This document shows, one piece after another, positions 22,670 to 35,524 of a DNA stretch of 64,000 nt. The DNA is taken from NCBI GenBank assembly GCA_963932145.1, contig OZ010580.1, positions 31,345,321-31,409,320 on the forward strand. The letters are read 5' to 3'. The translations under genes were made by a program, and so were the position numbers. The DNA comes from Acanthosepion lycidas. Its lineage: Eukaryota; Mollusca; Cephalopoda; Sepiida; Sepiidae. A model generated the notes under the pieces. It made no database searches and was not told where the DNA came from. It worked only from the letters and a program-made list of their open reading frames with translations. The stretch's first letter is position 1. Each line of letters begins with the position of its first letter.

Positions 22670-24425
22670 CTTTTTAAGAAAAAGGATTAGTATAGATGAA
22701 TAAAAAGTGTTGTTTTGCAAATATAGAAGCACAAATGTTTCCTTTTTTAAAGGATTCATGAAAAACTTTATCTGAGTAATGTGAAAATGCAAGCACATAA
22801 TAATCACGAATTTAAACTAAATTTGTTTTGGGCTAGAACATTATTAAATAAATTATCTCCAATATGCCAATTTTCAATGACTTCATAAAAGAAAAATATT
22901 TCGTATAAAATATTTATAATCTAGAAAGTCTGTGAATGAATGACACAGAAAACTGACTTTTTAACAAATTTATAAGTTGCATTTTCACATAGGTCATGGT
23001 AAAATTAACTCACATGAAAATAACAATAAATCCATAATTTCAACACACTAATACCATTGGCAAATAACTGCTCCCATAACAGGGGATTCAGAATTTCAAA
23101 AGTTCAAAACAAATTTAAAATCAAACAAAATATGAAGAGTATGAAAATTTAAATAAAGTGATGAAATCAATAACATTCAAGTTCCAATAACTCTGAAGAC
23201 TTAGTTTACATTTGCTTTCAAACACTACAAGTCACTCAAAGAGGTTGTGTCTTATGTTCCTCAGTAATCATATGCAAATCTAATCAAGAAACTGTGACTT
23301 TGCAGATTTTGTGCCATGAGGGTTTTTATCGTTGAGTTATCAACTATAAACTCCCTAACCATGCTCCAACCATTTTCTATGCAATATCTGTGTCAAATGA
23401 ATATTTGTCTTTTTACAAGTCTTTTTACAACCCAAAATAGTGTCATAGAGTGAATCATTTTGGAAGGGAAAGTGGCATTATGATTTCATATAAATTGTTC
23501 ACATTGTCTATAAATGATCACCAGCAAAGGTATCACCATCATTATCATGTATATCATAAAAAAGTAACATCTAAACAACAAGACCTGAACTTTGAACAGT
23601 CCAAGCAGATACTACAATAAAAGCTTTTGAAAGATTACTTCTTGAAGTTGAACCAGATTATATTCTAAATCCATTTCAAGAATAATACAATTATAAGAAT
23701 CTTTGGTATTGGTAAAATTTGAATCAAGTATTAAAAAAAGGAGATACATAATTTCTGGTACAGCAGGTAATAGATCCTCCTGGCAATCAACACATATTCT
23801 CTTAAAAGTAAATGCAGTATGTTCAGCTCCCAGGCAATAGTAGTGAGACTTTATGACATCAAAAATTCAATTTTTATCACATGTATATCTTTTAGTTCAA
23901 AAACTGAGATGCATGAAATTAGATAATTCTGTAAAATTAGATACTTTTAGAATATTTCATAATACCATCCAAATGATATTCTATAATGCTACACTAAAAA
24001 TGTATCAAGTACCATATGCAGAATATATAACTTATTCTCAAGAGACCAAAACACAATGGTTGTATGTTATATTAAGATTAGTTCTAAATTATGCAAAATT
24101 CAATTAAATATAATGCATATTAACATTTTCATCCTTACTTGAAGCACTTTTGATAAAAATAGATTTGTTTATATTCCATGTGATTCCAGTGCCTTTTTCT
24201 GTTGAAGACACTAAGTTCTCTTTGGAAAAAGAAAGAAGTACATTCTGTGTTAATGCTGTTGGTTGTAAAATAACAAAATTATCTAAAAAACAAAAAAAAA
24301 TAAAAACCATAAATGCCAAAAATTTAGTGATTGCTACCAAGTAATGTGAAACTACACCATTCATCAAAATATATAATACCTGAATAATAATGTTTCCTGG
24401 GTATATCAATCTAGGCACATTCTAG
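22670..24425. other. AT-rich non-coding stretch
   Basis: No gene or repeat recognised. Short open frames at 23853-24107 and on both strands of 24104-24418 overlap each other, have no domain and are likely accidental. Confidence 0.4.
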
Positions 24426-24429
24426 GGCT

Positions 24430-24915
24430 ATACATAACTGAATTGTATTTTCTGGGTATGGCTATGAAGAATTTAGTTAGGTTTGCAACATATATGCTCA
24501 AAAAGGGTTCAAACTGGTGGTCATAGGGGCCAACTGGAAGTCAGCCAAGTGTTCCTAGAACCTGTCATGTGTCATCCATGAAAAATGGTCTGCAACAAAA
24601 TCTGTGTATATCACGTCTGTCAAGATAGACATCAATTTCAAATGTGGTCCTTATGAATTCCAAGAGAACACTGCCAACACCATTACAGAACCACTATGTG
24701 CTTATACAATATCGTGATGACAGGCTGATCCATAGCCTTATGCAGTTTCTTTCACACACAAACCCAAGTGTCTGCATGAAAGAGCTGGAAATGTGACATA
24801 TTTGATGAGGTAACATAATGCAAGTTTTCTGTAGTCCAATGGCAATATACTCTGACCCAAGTAAGATGCAGTAACAAATGACACGGGTAAAGTTTGGATG
24901 ATTAAGCATCAATTT
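24430..24915 (-). pseudogene. Tc1-like transposase relic, copy 2
   Basis: Minus-strand fragments keep Tc1 order. MSHFQLFHADTWVC (about 24770-24810) stands where the family has SDESRFQLFHADGRVRVW. GSVMVLAVFSWNS follows (about 24655-24695). EHLADFQLAPMTTSLNP (about 24500-24550) stands for the family segment with DFQVLPWPPNSPDLNP. The first catalytic aspartate is replaced (SNMS), and the proline-rich segment before the third acidic residue is degraded. Stops occur between the blocks. Neither inverted terminal repeat was identified. It belongs to the same general lineage as 59538-60726, not to that of 7060 and 29040. Confidence 0.65.
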
Positions 24916-25564
24916 TAGAATTTTGGATGCTCTATCTGTAAATTTTGATTAAAAATCAGGAAACAAAAGAATTATCAGTGGTCCGGAATTAATGCTATAG
25001 AGGTTATGTATAATTAATTATTGTATAGAAATATTTTATATCTGTTTCAGTGGACAAATTACAAAATAAATCTCCATAAAAAAAGTCAAAATTACAAGAT
25101 AACAATGGTAGAATTAAGTTATTTTTTTGACAAACTCTAAGGTACATACTTGCTTCTGGTATAATTTTTGAAAAATCATCAATTTAAGTTGTTAATATTG
25201 ATGAAAAGAGGACATCAGTTATTACTAGTTATTTTATGGAAACTTCATTAAAAGTAAAAAGACATCAGCTATCTCAATACCAAAATTTCCAATATATTCA
25301 CATTGTATTTTGCATAAGCCAGGTGAATAATATTGAATATCACTATTAAAAAGGCATAAAAAAAAAACAGAAAAAGAAAGAGCTATCAGTTTTTTTTTTT
25401 AAAAAAACATTTCACGGCAGCAAATAGCAAACAAAAACAATGTGAAGGAAATATGACAGAGAACAGAATACTGACTATGGCATTGATGCAGTGCAGAAAT
25501 GAAAGTCAAATAAAGCCACTGTTTATTTTGTATTCATTTTTAAAGTAAACTCTTATTAAAGGTA

Positions 25565-25640
25565 TTAGGTTGGTGCAAAAATAATGTCGTTTTCTCACAT
25601 AGTAACATATGTGAGAAAACGACATTTTGCACCAACCTAA
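25565..25640. mobile_element. Palindromic mariner MITE, copy 2 (76 bp)
   Basis: This is the same hairpin as at 10994-11073, with loop CATAGTAACATATG and TA on both sides. Four bases are missing from the right arm (GACATTTTGC in place of GACATTATTTTTGC), which removes perfect pairing there. Confidence 0.85.
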
Positions 25641-25779
25641 TATTATTTTCCAGAACTAAATGCCAACATTTTTATCTGTAGAATCTGTTTCTTGATGAGT
25701 ATATTATATTTGGTGACATACTGCTCAATCTTAAAAAATCAAAGTATATGCTCATGAAAAATATTTGACAAATGCTCCT

Positions 25780-26492
25780 CTTTGCAACTACTCGGCCTCA
25801 CATTGACTGCTGACCTGAGATGGAACAAATACATTGAGTCAATTGCTTCGTCCACCACAAGGAAAGTTGGCTCCCTGTGCCGCGCCAGGAAATTTTTCTC
25901 GACAGAGTCAATCCTTCAAATCTACAAATCAACCATTTACCCTTGCATGGAGTATTGCTGCTATATATGGTCTGGTGTCCCTTATGTTTGTCTCAAGGTT
26001 CTTGATAAGATCCAGAGACGGATATGCAATGTAATTGGCCCTGATTTGACATCTCATCTGCAATCGGCTCTCTCACAGACATACTGTCGCCTCCCTCTGA
26101 CTTTTTTACAAATACTTTCATGGTAACTGCTCCAAGGAGCTGCTTTCGCTGGTTCAAAAATTTCATGAATTTAAGCGTTCTACTAGGCTGGCATCTCGCT
26201 CACTTTCACTATCGAAACTGTTAAATGTAGCCATTTCTTCTACTCCAATAGCTTCCTGTCATGCACCTCTCACCTGTGGAACTCCCTCCCCTCTTCCTGT
26301 TTCCCTGATAGCTATAATCTCCAACTATTCAAATGTAATGTCAATTGACGTCTCTAGATGCCCTGATCTATCCCCTATCCTTCTCTTCATCCTTTCCTCT
26401 ATCACTCCTACTTGCTCTAGCTCCAATTCTCAGTAACCCCTTACGTGCTAGTGGCTTCCCGCCTTTTTTGGGGTGAAACACTTAAGAAAAAA
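25780..26492 (+). pseudogene. Jockey/CR1-like LINE, 5'-truncated copy 1
   Basis: The first 115 codons (25782-26126) remain open and match the segment after the reverse-transcriptase core: LLGLTLTADLRWNKYIES, RKVGSLCRARKFF, YKSTIYPCMEYCCYIWSG and KVLDKIQRRICNVIGPDL. After a frame change the C-terminus continues (SFHLW-type segment, TLWNSLPSS-like region near 26280) to a 3' end with a conserved GGGGTGAAA (about 26470-26479) and an A-rich tail at 26485-26497. The catalytic YADD core and endonuclease are absent through 5' truncation, the usual outcome of target-primed insertion. Two further copies with the same 3' end lie at 27102-27200 (-) and 37134-37770 (+). Clade is uncertain. Confidence 0.8.
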
Positions 26493-26499
26493 AAAATAA

Positions 26500-27100
26500 A
26501 CAATACACAAAAAACAAAGTTATATAAAGAAAGTTAAAAGTGAAAACAATATAAAGCAATTATAATCTGAAAATATCAGTTTTTCTTTAATTGATATTGT
26601 AAAATAAGAAATTTTAAGACACCATATTTTTTTGATTTTGAGCTTTTAACTATTATACATGATTAATTACAAGAACTAATTTTAACCATATCAGTTCTAG
26701 TATTGTATTCATACTAATCTGACCCAGTTTAATGATTACTGATGTAGAACATGTTTATTATTCTAAAATTTTACTTTGGACTGTTTTTATTGATAATATT
26801 TACTCTCAGATCAATGCAACATTAAAAACAAAACATTGAACTTTTACCAGCTCTAAAGGTAAAAGCAAAAATAAACAATTGTAGTGTCAATGCACAGTTT
26901 GATGGAAGAGGTCTACAGCTGAAAATAGGGATTGCTGACAGCTTCCAAACAGCTTACTAAACAAAGATATGAAGATATTTTTACTCAACTGTTGTCTAAT
27001 ACTCCAGCAGCCTTCTCATAAACTGTCAAATACACCAACTTACTAGAAAACTTGAGAAATGAAACACTGAAGAAACAAAAAAAAACAAATTCATACTAGT
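26500..27100. other. AT-rich non-coding stretch
   Basis: Nothing recognised between two opposed LINE 3' ends. Confidence 0.5.
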
Positions 27101-27101
27101 T

Positions 27102-27200
27102 CTTTTTTTTTTTTAAATCATTTCACCCCAAGCAAGGTGATAAAGCCACTAAAGCACAAAGGTTTACTGAGCAATGGGTACTGAGAAAATGTTATTGCAG
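27102..27200 (-). mobile_element. Jockey/CR1-like LINE, 3' end only (copy 2)
   Basis: The reverse complement ends GCTTGGGGTGAAATGATTT plus poly-A (the T run at 27102-27114). It contains CTCAGTAA-CC and TAGTGGCTT, aligning with the last 90 bases of the copy at 25780-26492. Only untranslated sequence is left, the extreme of 5' truncation. Confidence 0.65.
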
Positions 27201-27204
27201 GGAA

Positions 27205-28310
27205 ACAACAATAAAAAAAAAAAAAACAGGGTTTAAAAAGACATGATGATTCATGTTACATTTAAATTTTTAAAAGTTTAATTTTGAAGTCCATCTAAAA
27301 ACAAGGAAATAGTAGAAATGCCTGAAATCAACAAGGCTGTAGGATTTTGCATCTTACAGTTGCTATAGCAATCATCCTTTATTCATATAAGCTTATAATG
27401 GCCAATACATTTTGTGTAAAGGTTTTTCAACTGTTTCCTTTTCTTTTAATGGTAATGAAAAATAACCTGATGTATAGGAAAATTTTAACAAATAAAACCA
27501 CACTTGGAATATAACAAGGAGTTTCTGTTGTCACTTTTTTTTACTGATGGAAAAGGCATGAATCCAAACTTTCCTGTGTTTAAGACCCATCAGTAACTAT
27601 AGTTTAAGAAATGGCATGGTATAATAGAGTAGTAAAATTTGACACATTTTAATCAAATTCTAAATGCAAACATGTATACAGAAAACCAAGGACATTTATT
27701 TTGTCTCTATAATTGGTATCCCCTAGTCTTTTGAAGTACTGACTGAAAAGATTAAAGATTCTTGGTTCATAAACACATAGTGACAATGCTTGATATGGAA
27801 CTTTAGTCACCTGTTCCCTGTTCTATGACTCATATACTAAATTTCTGTTTGATTTTGCTGTAATTAATATATTAGGGGCCAATAAAAATTTTTTGATCAA
27901 AAACAAACCCTTAAAACATCTGATAATTTGGGGAAGTATTTGGAGTGCCAATAACTTTTCAGCACTCCCTTGTACAAGGGTCCCTAAATAAAATGGTAGC
28001 ATTTAAAGTTAATGACAGGTTTCAAAATTAACAAATCAATAACTTTGTACAAATGTCCTGAGTCCTCACTATGCAAGAATCTACATATACACATCAATAA
28101 TACCAAGAAGAAAACATGGTTTAAATTCAGAAAAAGGTATTTAATATAAAACTAATAAAAACACCATCAACCATACTTGATATATCCAAAACACTATAAA
28201 ATTTAAAGCAGTTACTGTTGCTTTAATGTTTATGTCTCTTTCAGCTAGCCGTATTCAAATTCAAATTTAAAATTTTAATTTCTGTAATAGTTAAACTCTT
28301 ATTTTTATGA
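27205..28310. other. AT-rich non-coding stretch
   Basis: No gene, RNA or repeat recognised. Confidence 0.45.
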
Positions 28311-28315
28311 TTGTA

Positions 28316-28395
28316 TTAGGTTGGTGCAAAAATAATTTCGTTTTCTAACATATGTTACTATGTGAGAAAATGAAATTATTTTTGCACCAACCTAA
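28316..28395. mobile_element. Palindromic mariner MITE, copy 3 (80 bp)
   Basis: The tip TTAGGTTGGTGC is on both arms with flanking TA. The arms read AATTTCG rather than AATGTCG. The loop reads ACATATGTTACTATGT, the reverse-complement orientation of the loop in copies 1 and 2, so this copy lies the other way round. Confidence 0.85.
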
Positions 28396-28599
28396 TATAT
28401 TTCAAACTGTTTTTGTTGAAATTTTCTTACACAGATGTACATGAAAAGTCACTTCAAATTTATTTCTGAATATTACTTATGAAATATAAGCTTGTACCTG
28501 AAATGTATCTTACCTTGACTTTACAGTGTATCCCATTTATTTAACAATTATTATGGGAAAAACTAAAATACTCATTCGACATGCAATACCAACAAAAAA

Positions 28600-28716
28600 C
28601 AAGCAAAGGTTGACTATACATTGGCGGAGGCGTTAGGGTTGAGTCTATGCATTGGGGGGGAGTTGTGCTTTGGTATGCAAAGGCAAGGTAACCCAAAAAA
28701 GTTTTGTGAACCACTG
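28600..28716 (-). mobile_element. hAT-type element, one end
   Basis: The right edge, reverse complemented, reads CAGTGGTTCACAAAACTTTT, the classic hAT terminal pattern. A GC-richer body (GGCGGAGGCGTTAGGG) lies to its left. The other end and the 8-bp duplication were not found. Confidence 0.45.
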
Positions 28717-29039
28717 ATGTAAAGTGTACTTCTGCTTTGTATTTACACTATGTTAGATTTTATTAATCGAGTTAATATTTTCCCAATTAAAATGTTATTA
28801 AACAACTGGTAAAATGTTCAGGATATATTTATAAGAAACAATATATCATGTAAGTTTCAATTCCTATTAAAAATATTGATAACTTGTTTTAGTTGATATC
28901 AGATTTTATTATGCAATATCAATTTATATTTAAAAAATAAATCAAAAAGACAGAGGCCACAAAAACATATTTCATTAACATAATATCCCCTATACATGAA
29001 TAAATTATTACTTTATTATTTTATATGTTAATATTAGCT

Positions 29040-29880
29040 TCTTGATGTTCTCTAACCTTCATCAGTCTTTCAGTCAGTGATTTTAACTTTTCTAGTTTCA
29101 ACTTTAACATTACTTGCAGTAGTTTTATTGCTTCTCAGAGGTCTTAAAATTTTATTATTTTATTTTCCATTCTCATCTACATCTCTTTTAATAATGAACT
29201 ACAGGAATGTTGAAACAATGACAGGAGAAACCTTAAAATAGATTTGACAAGGTGGCTAATAGTTGGTTTTATAAAAATTGAATAGGTATTGTCTTGCATA
29301 AATATACCGTTTAGCTTAAAACTTGTTATCTGTACCACACAAAAACTCAGCATTTATCTTGAAGGAACCTATAATTTTATTAACTAAAAAATTAGCCCAA
29401 AACATTGTTCTAATTATCCACTGTTGCATTTTAAGTTATTTAGATTGACTATTTCTATTAGGGATTGAATTTCTAGCCCAACTTTCCGGTCCATCCAATA
29501 TAACTCTACATTCATTACTAAAAATTACTTTTGACAAATTAGTTTTCATCTACTTCTTTGGTCAATTTAGATGTTTCTCTTTGTGATATTTACTGAAAGA
29601 TGGTAGTTTTGTTGTTTTCAAGTCTTTAGCAAATATTCTTACTAAATGTTCACTGCTCATATCAATGACAGCAGCTTTTCAAGAATAATTTCTTGCAAAT
29701 CAATCTACTTTTCTTGCTTATCATCCTTTTAATTTTTCTGAAATCTTTTTTGTGACATTCCCAAAGTCAGTTTTCTTTTGCTTGTTTTTATCTTCTCAAT
29801 GTTTGAAATTTTATTTTTGATTGATCTATGATTTCTGTTCAACTTTTCCCCTCAATTTCTAACATTGTTCTAACAATCAA
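29040..29880 (-). pseudogene. Tc1-like transposase relic, copy 3
   Basis: Minus-strand pieces run in transposase order from a basic helix-turn-helix region (about 29700-29870), through KDLKTTKLPSFSKYHKEK (about 29580-29630), to KVIFSNECRVILDGPESW (29485-29540). Next come MFWANFLVNKIIGSFKIN (about 29355-29410) and a C-terminal helix with LWEAI-like and LTERLMKV segments (29050-29140). The family motif FSDE is FSNE here, so the first catalytic aspartate is asparagine, and stops break the frame many times. It matches the relic at 7060-7925 segment by segment, so the two are copies of one lineage in opposite orientation. Confidence 0.65.
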
Positions 29881-30081
29881 TAACATTACAAACTCTTTCA
29901 CTATCAAATAATTTATTGTAAATATTTCAAACACTTATGATGAAATGCAGATGTATATTTTATCATATAAATATAAGTATATCCTGAAAAGTTTACCACC
30001 ATCAGTTGATTAATACTAATTCAACTGAAAAAATATTGACTTGCATAGCTAGCTGTTTTACAATAAATTACTAAAAATATA

Positions 30082-30169
30082 TTAGGTGGGTTTTAATGAA
30101 AAAGAACTTACAACTTTTATTCAGTCTACTTTTCAAAAAGGAATGCTGAGAACTTTTGTACACACCTCA
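30082..30169. mobile_element. Possible small mariner-type MITE (88 bp)
   Basis: The right end reverse complements to TGAGGTGTGTACAAAAGTTC and the left end reads TTAGGTGGGTTTTAATG. Both follow TA. The inverted match is only partial, so this is a weak call. Confidence 0.3.
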
Positions 30170-30174
30170 TATTT

Positions 30175-31745
30175 TAGTCTAATTATTTGCTAATTTCTGA
30201 AACATTTAACATTTTCTTAGGTTTCACCAGAAGGCAGAACTCATTTGGCAAAATAAAAAATTAATTCATCACAAAATATTTACTTCTTCATTTGAGAAAT
30301 AACCATGATAATATTAAACTAATCATTTTATATCTTTTTAGTTGTCAATTTACCCATCATATCTTTATAAAATATATAATAAAATGTGGACTTTACCATG
30401 GTTAGCAAGAATATTATAACTGTAATGAATTCAATCCCCACTCTCTTTATGCTCCACACTTGTGGCCTTGTGTTTGACTAATCTCAACTTTCAAGTCTTA
30501 TAACATCTAAAAAATAAGTATTCTGATTCATGTTGAAGATATGTGTTTGACTAAACCAATTTGAGAAAACTGAGGCTTATAAAGTACCTAATGAGGAACA
30601 ATGTTTAATACCTTGCTGATTGTTTTTTAGTTCATAAAGATTCTTGACATCACTTTAATTCTAAGACTAGGAAAGAAAATATCAGCTCTATTCTTCCCAA
30701 TTGACAACTCATGAACATCTTTTTAACATAGAAAATCCATTAATGCAAAAACTAGTAAATGTCTGTAACCACTTTCTGCAGAAGGTTAATGATGATATAA
30801 AAAATGGTAAGTAGTGAAGATATATAAAAATAGGTTGCAATGTTTGATACACATTTCACTGGAGATGATTAGTAAAGTAAGGGAGAGCTTAATTATGTCT
30901 TTGACAAATTTTTTTTAAAAAAAGCAGGTAAAAAAAAGGATAAGATTTTTTTTTTTGCAAGAACAGTATGAAGAAACTAAAGAGAGAGTATTATACTTCA
31001 TATCAATCTGATAATTTTGCACAACTAAATTATGAGAAAAGAGATTCTAGATTTATACATTTTAGGATGTATCAACAGAGTGAAAATTTGATGAAATATT
31101 TAACTTAAATGATTTTGAATAACTAAAGTATGATAGGTTGATGGTTTCACCAATGACTCTAAAGTGAGCATAAAATTAACAAGAGTGTATAAAAAATAAA
31201 AGATCAATTCCATTGCGTATAAAATCTAGAGATGTACATGTATATTTTTTTCTAGAGCAGTTGATTTGGATAGCTGCTGTTCGTCTGATAAGTGTTCTTT
31301 CATTTGAAGCAAGGCTTTTTTATTCATTCTTCACATGTTAATATGTAGAGTGTGTAAAAAGTTAAATCTCAATGAAAGAATGAAATCTTCAAAATGGATT
31401 CAAGACTTTTCGAAGTATTCTAAAGATACTTCATCAGAGGGGAAAAAAACGTTTTTATCCAAATCTTATCTACCAGAATGAACAAGCCATAAAATATTAA
31501 AACTTTGTTCCCAATATTGTGTTAGCATATTAATTGTAATGGTATTATTTAGCATGTTGCAATCAAAAGAAAAATGTGTAGGTATATCTGATTTGAACTT
31601 ATGGGAATTGACCAGGAAGTCAAAGATAAAGAGAATAATTACATACATTTATAGAAGTTTCATCTTATAGCTTTACTGCTTTTTATTACATTTTGAAATT
31701 CATTTTTGGTAATTAAACTGAGAAAATATGGAATAAAGAACCAGT
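30175..31745. other. AT-rich non-coding stretch
   Basis: No gene recognised. A phrase at 31405-31440 (CGAAGTATTC...ACTTCATCAGAGG) resembles a repeat end, but I could not assign it. Confidence 0.4.
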
Positions 31746-31750
31746 TGAGA

Positions 31751-31826
31751 GTAAAATTTGAACTACCATTATCTTAGGATTTGGATATTTGTAGATAATG
31801 TCTTAATCAATTAGGCTACCAAAGCT
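31751..31826 (-). mobile_element. tRNA-derived SINE head
   Basis: The minus strand reads GGTAGCCTAATTGATTAAGAC (A box, matching TAGC--AATTGATTA) and, after about 40 bp, GGTAGTTCAAATTTTA (B box). The spacing and order are those of a tRNA, but the stems do not pair well. An internal RNA polymerase III promoter of a SINE is more likely than a working tRNA gene. The SINE body on the 3' side is not delimited. Confidence 0.45.
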
Positions 31827-31839
31827 ACCATTTCTTTCT

Positions 31840-32041
31840 ATCTTTATCGCTTTCTTCTCACCCTATCCCTGGCTCTAATATCAACTACCAGGTTTTAGTG
31901 GTAATAGTTGTCATAATACTATAAATAATACTATTAATGATAAGTTATTTTATTGAGATTCTGGAATAAAATATCCCAACTGTTACACTTACTTCATTTT
32001 AAAATAGTTTTTCACTATTTTAATGCTTTGGTTACAGCATC

Positions 32042-32072
<31 letters not shown>

Positions 32073-33405
32073 AAACCATTCTTTGATTGTTAAATTAAAT
32101 AAAAAAAACATAGGAATGGATAACCTAAAAGTGGGTGAAGATACTGTTTTCAAACAAGACAGATACTGATGGGAAGACAAGAAACAAATTACTTCTCATC
32201 AAGTCAGGCTTTGCTTATGTTGAAATATATCTAATTGTTTTCAAGAAGTCACTTATGCTTCAGAATACTTACTGATTAAAGATGAAAGAAAGTTACTTGT
32301 TATCTTTCATGAGAAAATCTATGCAAAGAAACCAAAATCCAGTCAAGTCTTCAGTGAAAAAAAAATATTGGATTAATTCCATGGCCTGCAAACAGTATGA
32401 GTAGCTTATTAGGCAGAACTGGAAGAGTAGATGTGGGGTATTCTGCCAGACATTTTTATAGCATATATACTATTGTTATGCATATTACAGCAGTGATTTA
32501 CCATTGCCTACAGCTAAATGAGGATGTTAAAAGATTCCATGACACTTGAAATAGAGAACTTTTTCATATAAATTATTAGTTAATAAAAGCCAACAAATTA
32601 ATAACTGGATATTGAAGCAGATATTTCAGAGCTTCCAGTCCAATGCTTTATTTGTACTGCCAGAAATGATACAATGATCTAAACAGAATCAGCTTATAAA
32701 ACAATTTCAGTATTGGAATGTAAAATTTATTCTAATGGAAAAATTTGGATTATTGAAAAAATGAGAAATAACCTCAATGCTTCACATAGGAAGGTAAAAA
32801 CAAACAGTAAGAAACAAAATAATAAATAAAATAACACATTTAATTTCTCTTGTACCTGTTCATTAACATTTATGAGTATTTCTCTATTAACCACACTTTG
32901 TAGCCCATATTTTCACAATTCTATTGCAATATTCACTGATGAGGTAAAATGCTTTAGGCATTTGGTTTTTTTTTGTGGGGGGTTATGCATTTGGTCATAT
33001 AAATGCCTGACTACTTAATGAAGATATGAAATATCTGGAATAAATTGATCTTGTGAGATAATAAATGAACATGTAGTCAATGTGTGTATCTGGGAGTATA
33101 AAAAGGATAATATTCTAAATAACTCAAAATTAGTTACTAAAATATCTTAAACTATAAAAAATGTAATGATACTTTTAAAATATTTACAAATTTCTGTGTT
33201 AATAAACAAATGATGCACAATTGTGTTGCATATCCACAAATTCCCAAAGTAAAATTTATTCTTAAGCTTCTTTTCATGTAAACTAGAGGAATCCAAATAC
33301 AAATTTTGACTGATAAAAATATGTATAACGAGTTAAAATTTCTATAGTTAACATTTTTTCTTACTGTTTTCAGCTAGAAACAAATTTGGTCTCTTATTTA
33401 CAAAA
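31840..33405. other. AT-rich non-coding stretch with long poly-T
   Basis: A run of nearly 30 T lies at about 32041-32069, which could be the tail of a minus-strand retroposon, though no body was recognised beside it. The rest shows nothing. Confidence 0.45.
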
Positions 33406-33413
33406 ACATAGAG

Positions 33414-34110
33414 CAGCATTTCTCAACCAGGGTTCCCTGGAACCCTAAGGTTCTGCAAAAAGTCCTCAAGGGTTCCACAAGAACAGGTTAGATAAGCTAA
33501 TGCACTTTTGACTTTTTATTTAATTTCATATATGTAAACAAACACAATATATTCTTGGTTATTGTAATATTGTAATATAGACTTCATCCTATCTAACCTA
33601 TTATGTTATTAAAAAAATATAACAATCATTAGGAAATGGCCCGGAAAGTAACATTTTCTTAGCCCATTTATTGGTTCACAGGACATTTTGCCTTGATTTA
33701 CTTTATGTCTTTTCAACATTGCCAGTAAATGATAAAAAAATAAAAAACCGATGCAGCAATTATCTGTTTTCATTGTTTAACACTTATATCATAGGTATAT
33801 GATATGGGTTACTTATGTTTATTTTTTATGTTTGAGTTTAGAATTTTTTTGTGCGAATGAAAACTCCCTGATAAAGTATTATAAATGAACAGTATGAATT
33901 TTATTTAGCACCAAAAAATTTTACAAAAAAGTATTAATTTTTCCTTAAACCAGTTATTCAAAAATATATACTATGATATTTACCACATGAACTATGATGA
34001 GAATAAAATGAGAAAGATATGGTATATAATTTTGTTTTTGTGCAGGAGTTCCTTAAGACGTAATTTATTTTAAGGGTTATGCAAAGGGTGAAAAAGGTTG
34101 AGAAATGCTT
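33414..34110. mobile_element. hAT-type non-autonomous element (697 bp)
   Basis: The left end reads CAGCATTTCTCAACC. The right end, reverse complemented, reads AAGCATTTCTCAACC. Flanks ACATAGAG (33406-33413) and TGATAGAG (34111-34118) agree at 6 of 8 positions, as expected for an aged 8-bp hAT target duplication. The interior has no transposase, so the element depends on an enzyme in trans. Subterminal GGTTCC/GGAACC repeats (33430-33480) are typical of this superfamily. Confidence 0.75.
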
Positions 34111-34935
34111 TGATAGAGTAACCACTACATAATAGAGATCAAAAACAGAAAAATTAACTATTCCTAGTGTTGTTTAAATAATTATACATATGTTAATAAT
34201 GTCGTTGCACATGTTTTTTGTAATTTAACAAAATCATGGCTTTTGATTAAATTACCAAATGAAAAAAAATACCAATCTGAAGGCTATTTAAAAAAGTTAA
34301 TTATTGTAAGGATAACAATGATGCTTCTAACCTCTGTATAATCATAAAACATACATGAATACACAATATTTTCATAAATAGATCTTCAGAAAAATAAAAG
34401 GAAATAACAATTTACAAAAGTTTTCTAAAATACTTCAGATTTGAATTAAGAATATAAAACTAAATGAATAGCTGATACATAAATATTAAAAAAGAAATAT
34501 AAACAGGAAAAAAAAACTCTTACCATAGAGAAGTGAATAAGTCAAAGAATACTTGATAAAGTAGTTTTATATATGCAGTGATCATTATCACCAAAGCAAT
34601 TATAATAATCTTATAATTGACCTATGACACCAGTAAATGTGTTTTAAAATGCAAATTATCCAGGATAATTAATTGAAGAATAGATATTGTGATTTTAGGT
34701 GACCCTGTTTTCTTGAACCATTTCTTCAATTAGATCAGACAGGTCTAGAAGTAATTTTCAACATAGCCTAAGACTTTATCAGAGATAAGGGATTACTGTA
34801 TAGAATACGGTTTCAGTTGGTATTTAGAATATTTGGTTATATCAGGCTTAGAATAACTGCTTTTAGCACTTGGCAGAAGTCTGAAATTTTATTTCAATAA
34901 ATCCTAATTATCAAAGTTTTCATAACCAAATATAG

Positions 34936-35015
34936 TCTGAATAATGTAAAAATAATGTCGTTTTCTCACACATGTTACTATGTGAGAAAACGACATTATT
35001 TTTGCACCAACCTAA
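34936..35015. mobile_element. Palindromic mariner MITE, copy 4, left tip eroded
   Basis: The right arm ends in TTTTTGCACCAACCTAA followed by TA, and the centre pairs well (AATGTCGTTTTCTCACA). The outer ten bases of the left arm no longer match TTAGGTTGGT. The loop orientation is like copy 3. Confidence 0.75.
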
Positions 35016-35524
35016 TAGTATACTAAAATATGTTGGCTTCTTTCTCAAAAGCCATAAATTATTAAATCTGAAACTTATATTAAAATTCAGTTTAAATCTG
35101 ATTATTTTTACTCTTCCTAGACTAGTAACAATGTATACCAATCTGATACTGTGTACTGAAGGTGTGTTATTTTTAGTTAAGCATAAAAATGATATTAATA
35201 TGTATTTTTTATTGTGATATGCATCATTAACATGTCTTGTTTAAATGTAAGGATTAGAAATCACCAATTAAAATACTCTACTTTGGCTGTGAAATGCACA
35301 ATAACATTTAAAATTAAAAATAACAAAATTTAATCAAAAGAAAAACCTTTTAAACATTAACTAGACTAAGTTTAGTATGGCACAAAAACACAAGTATAGG
35401 GCCTCCATCAGGATCAAACATAATATCATAGTAATTGCTTGCAAAATTTGCTAGCCACTGTACTATGATGAGACACCCAAGTAAAATCTTTTAAATATTG
35501 TGAGCATCTTTTGTTATTAATGTT

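Noticed and set aside
28511-28560. Donor-like CAAG/GTAAGA on the minus strand
   Set aside because: All three frames upstream are closed within about 50 nt and no acceptor is suitable.
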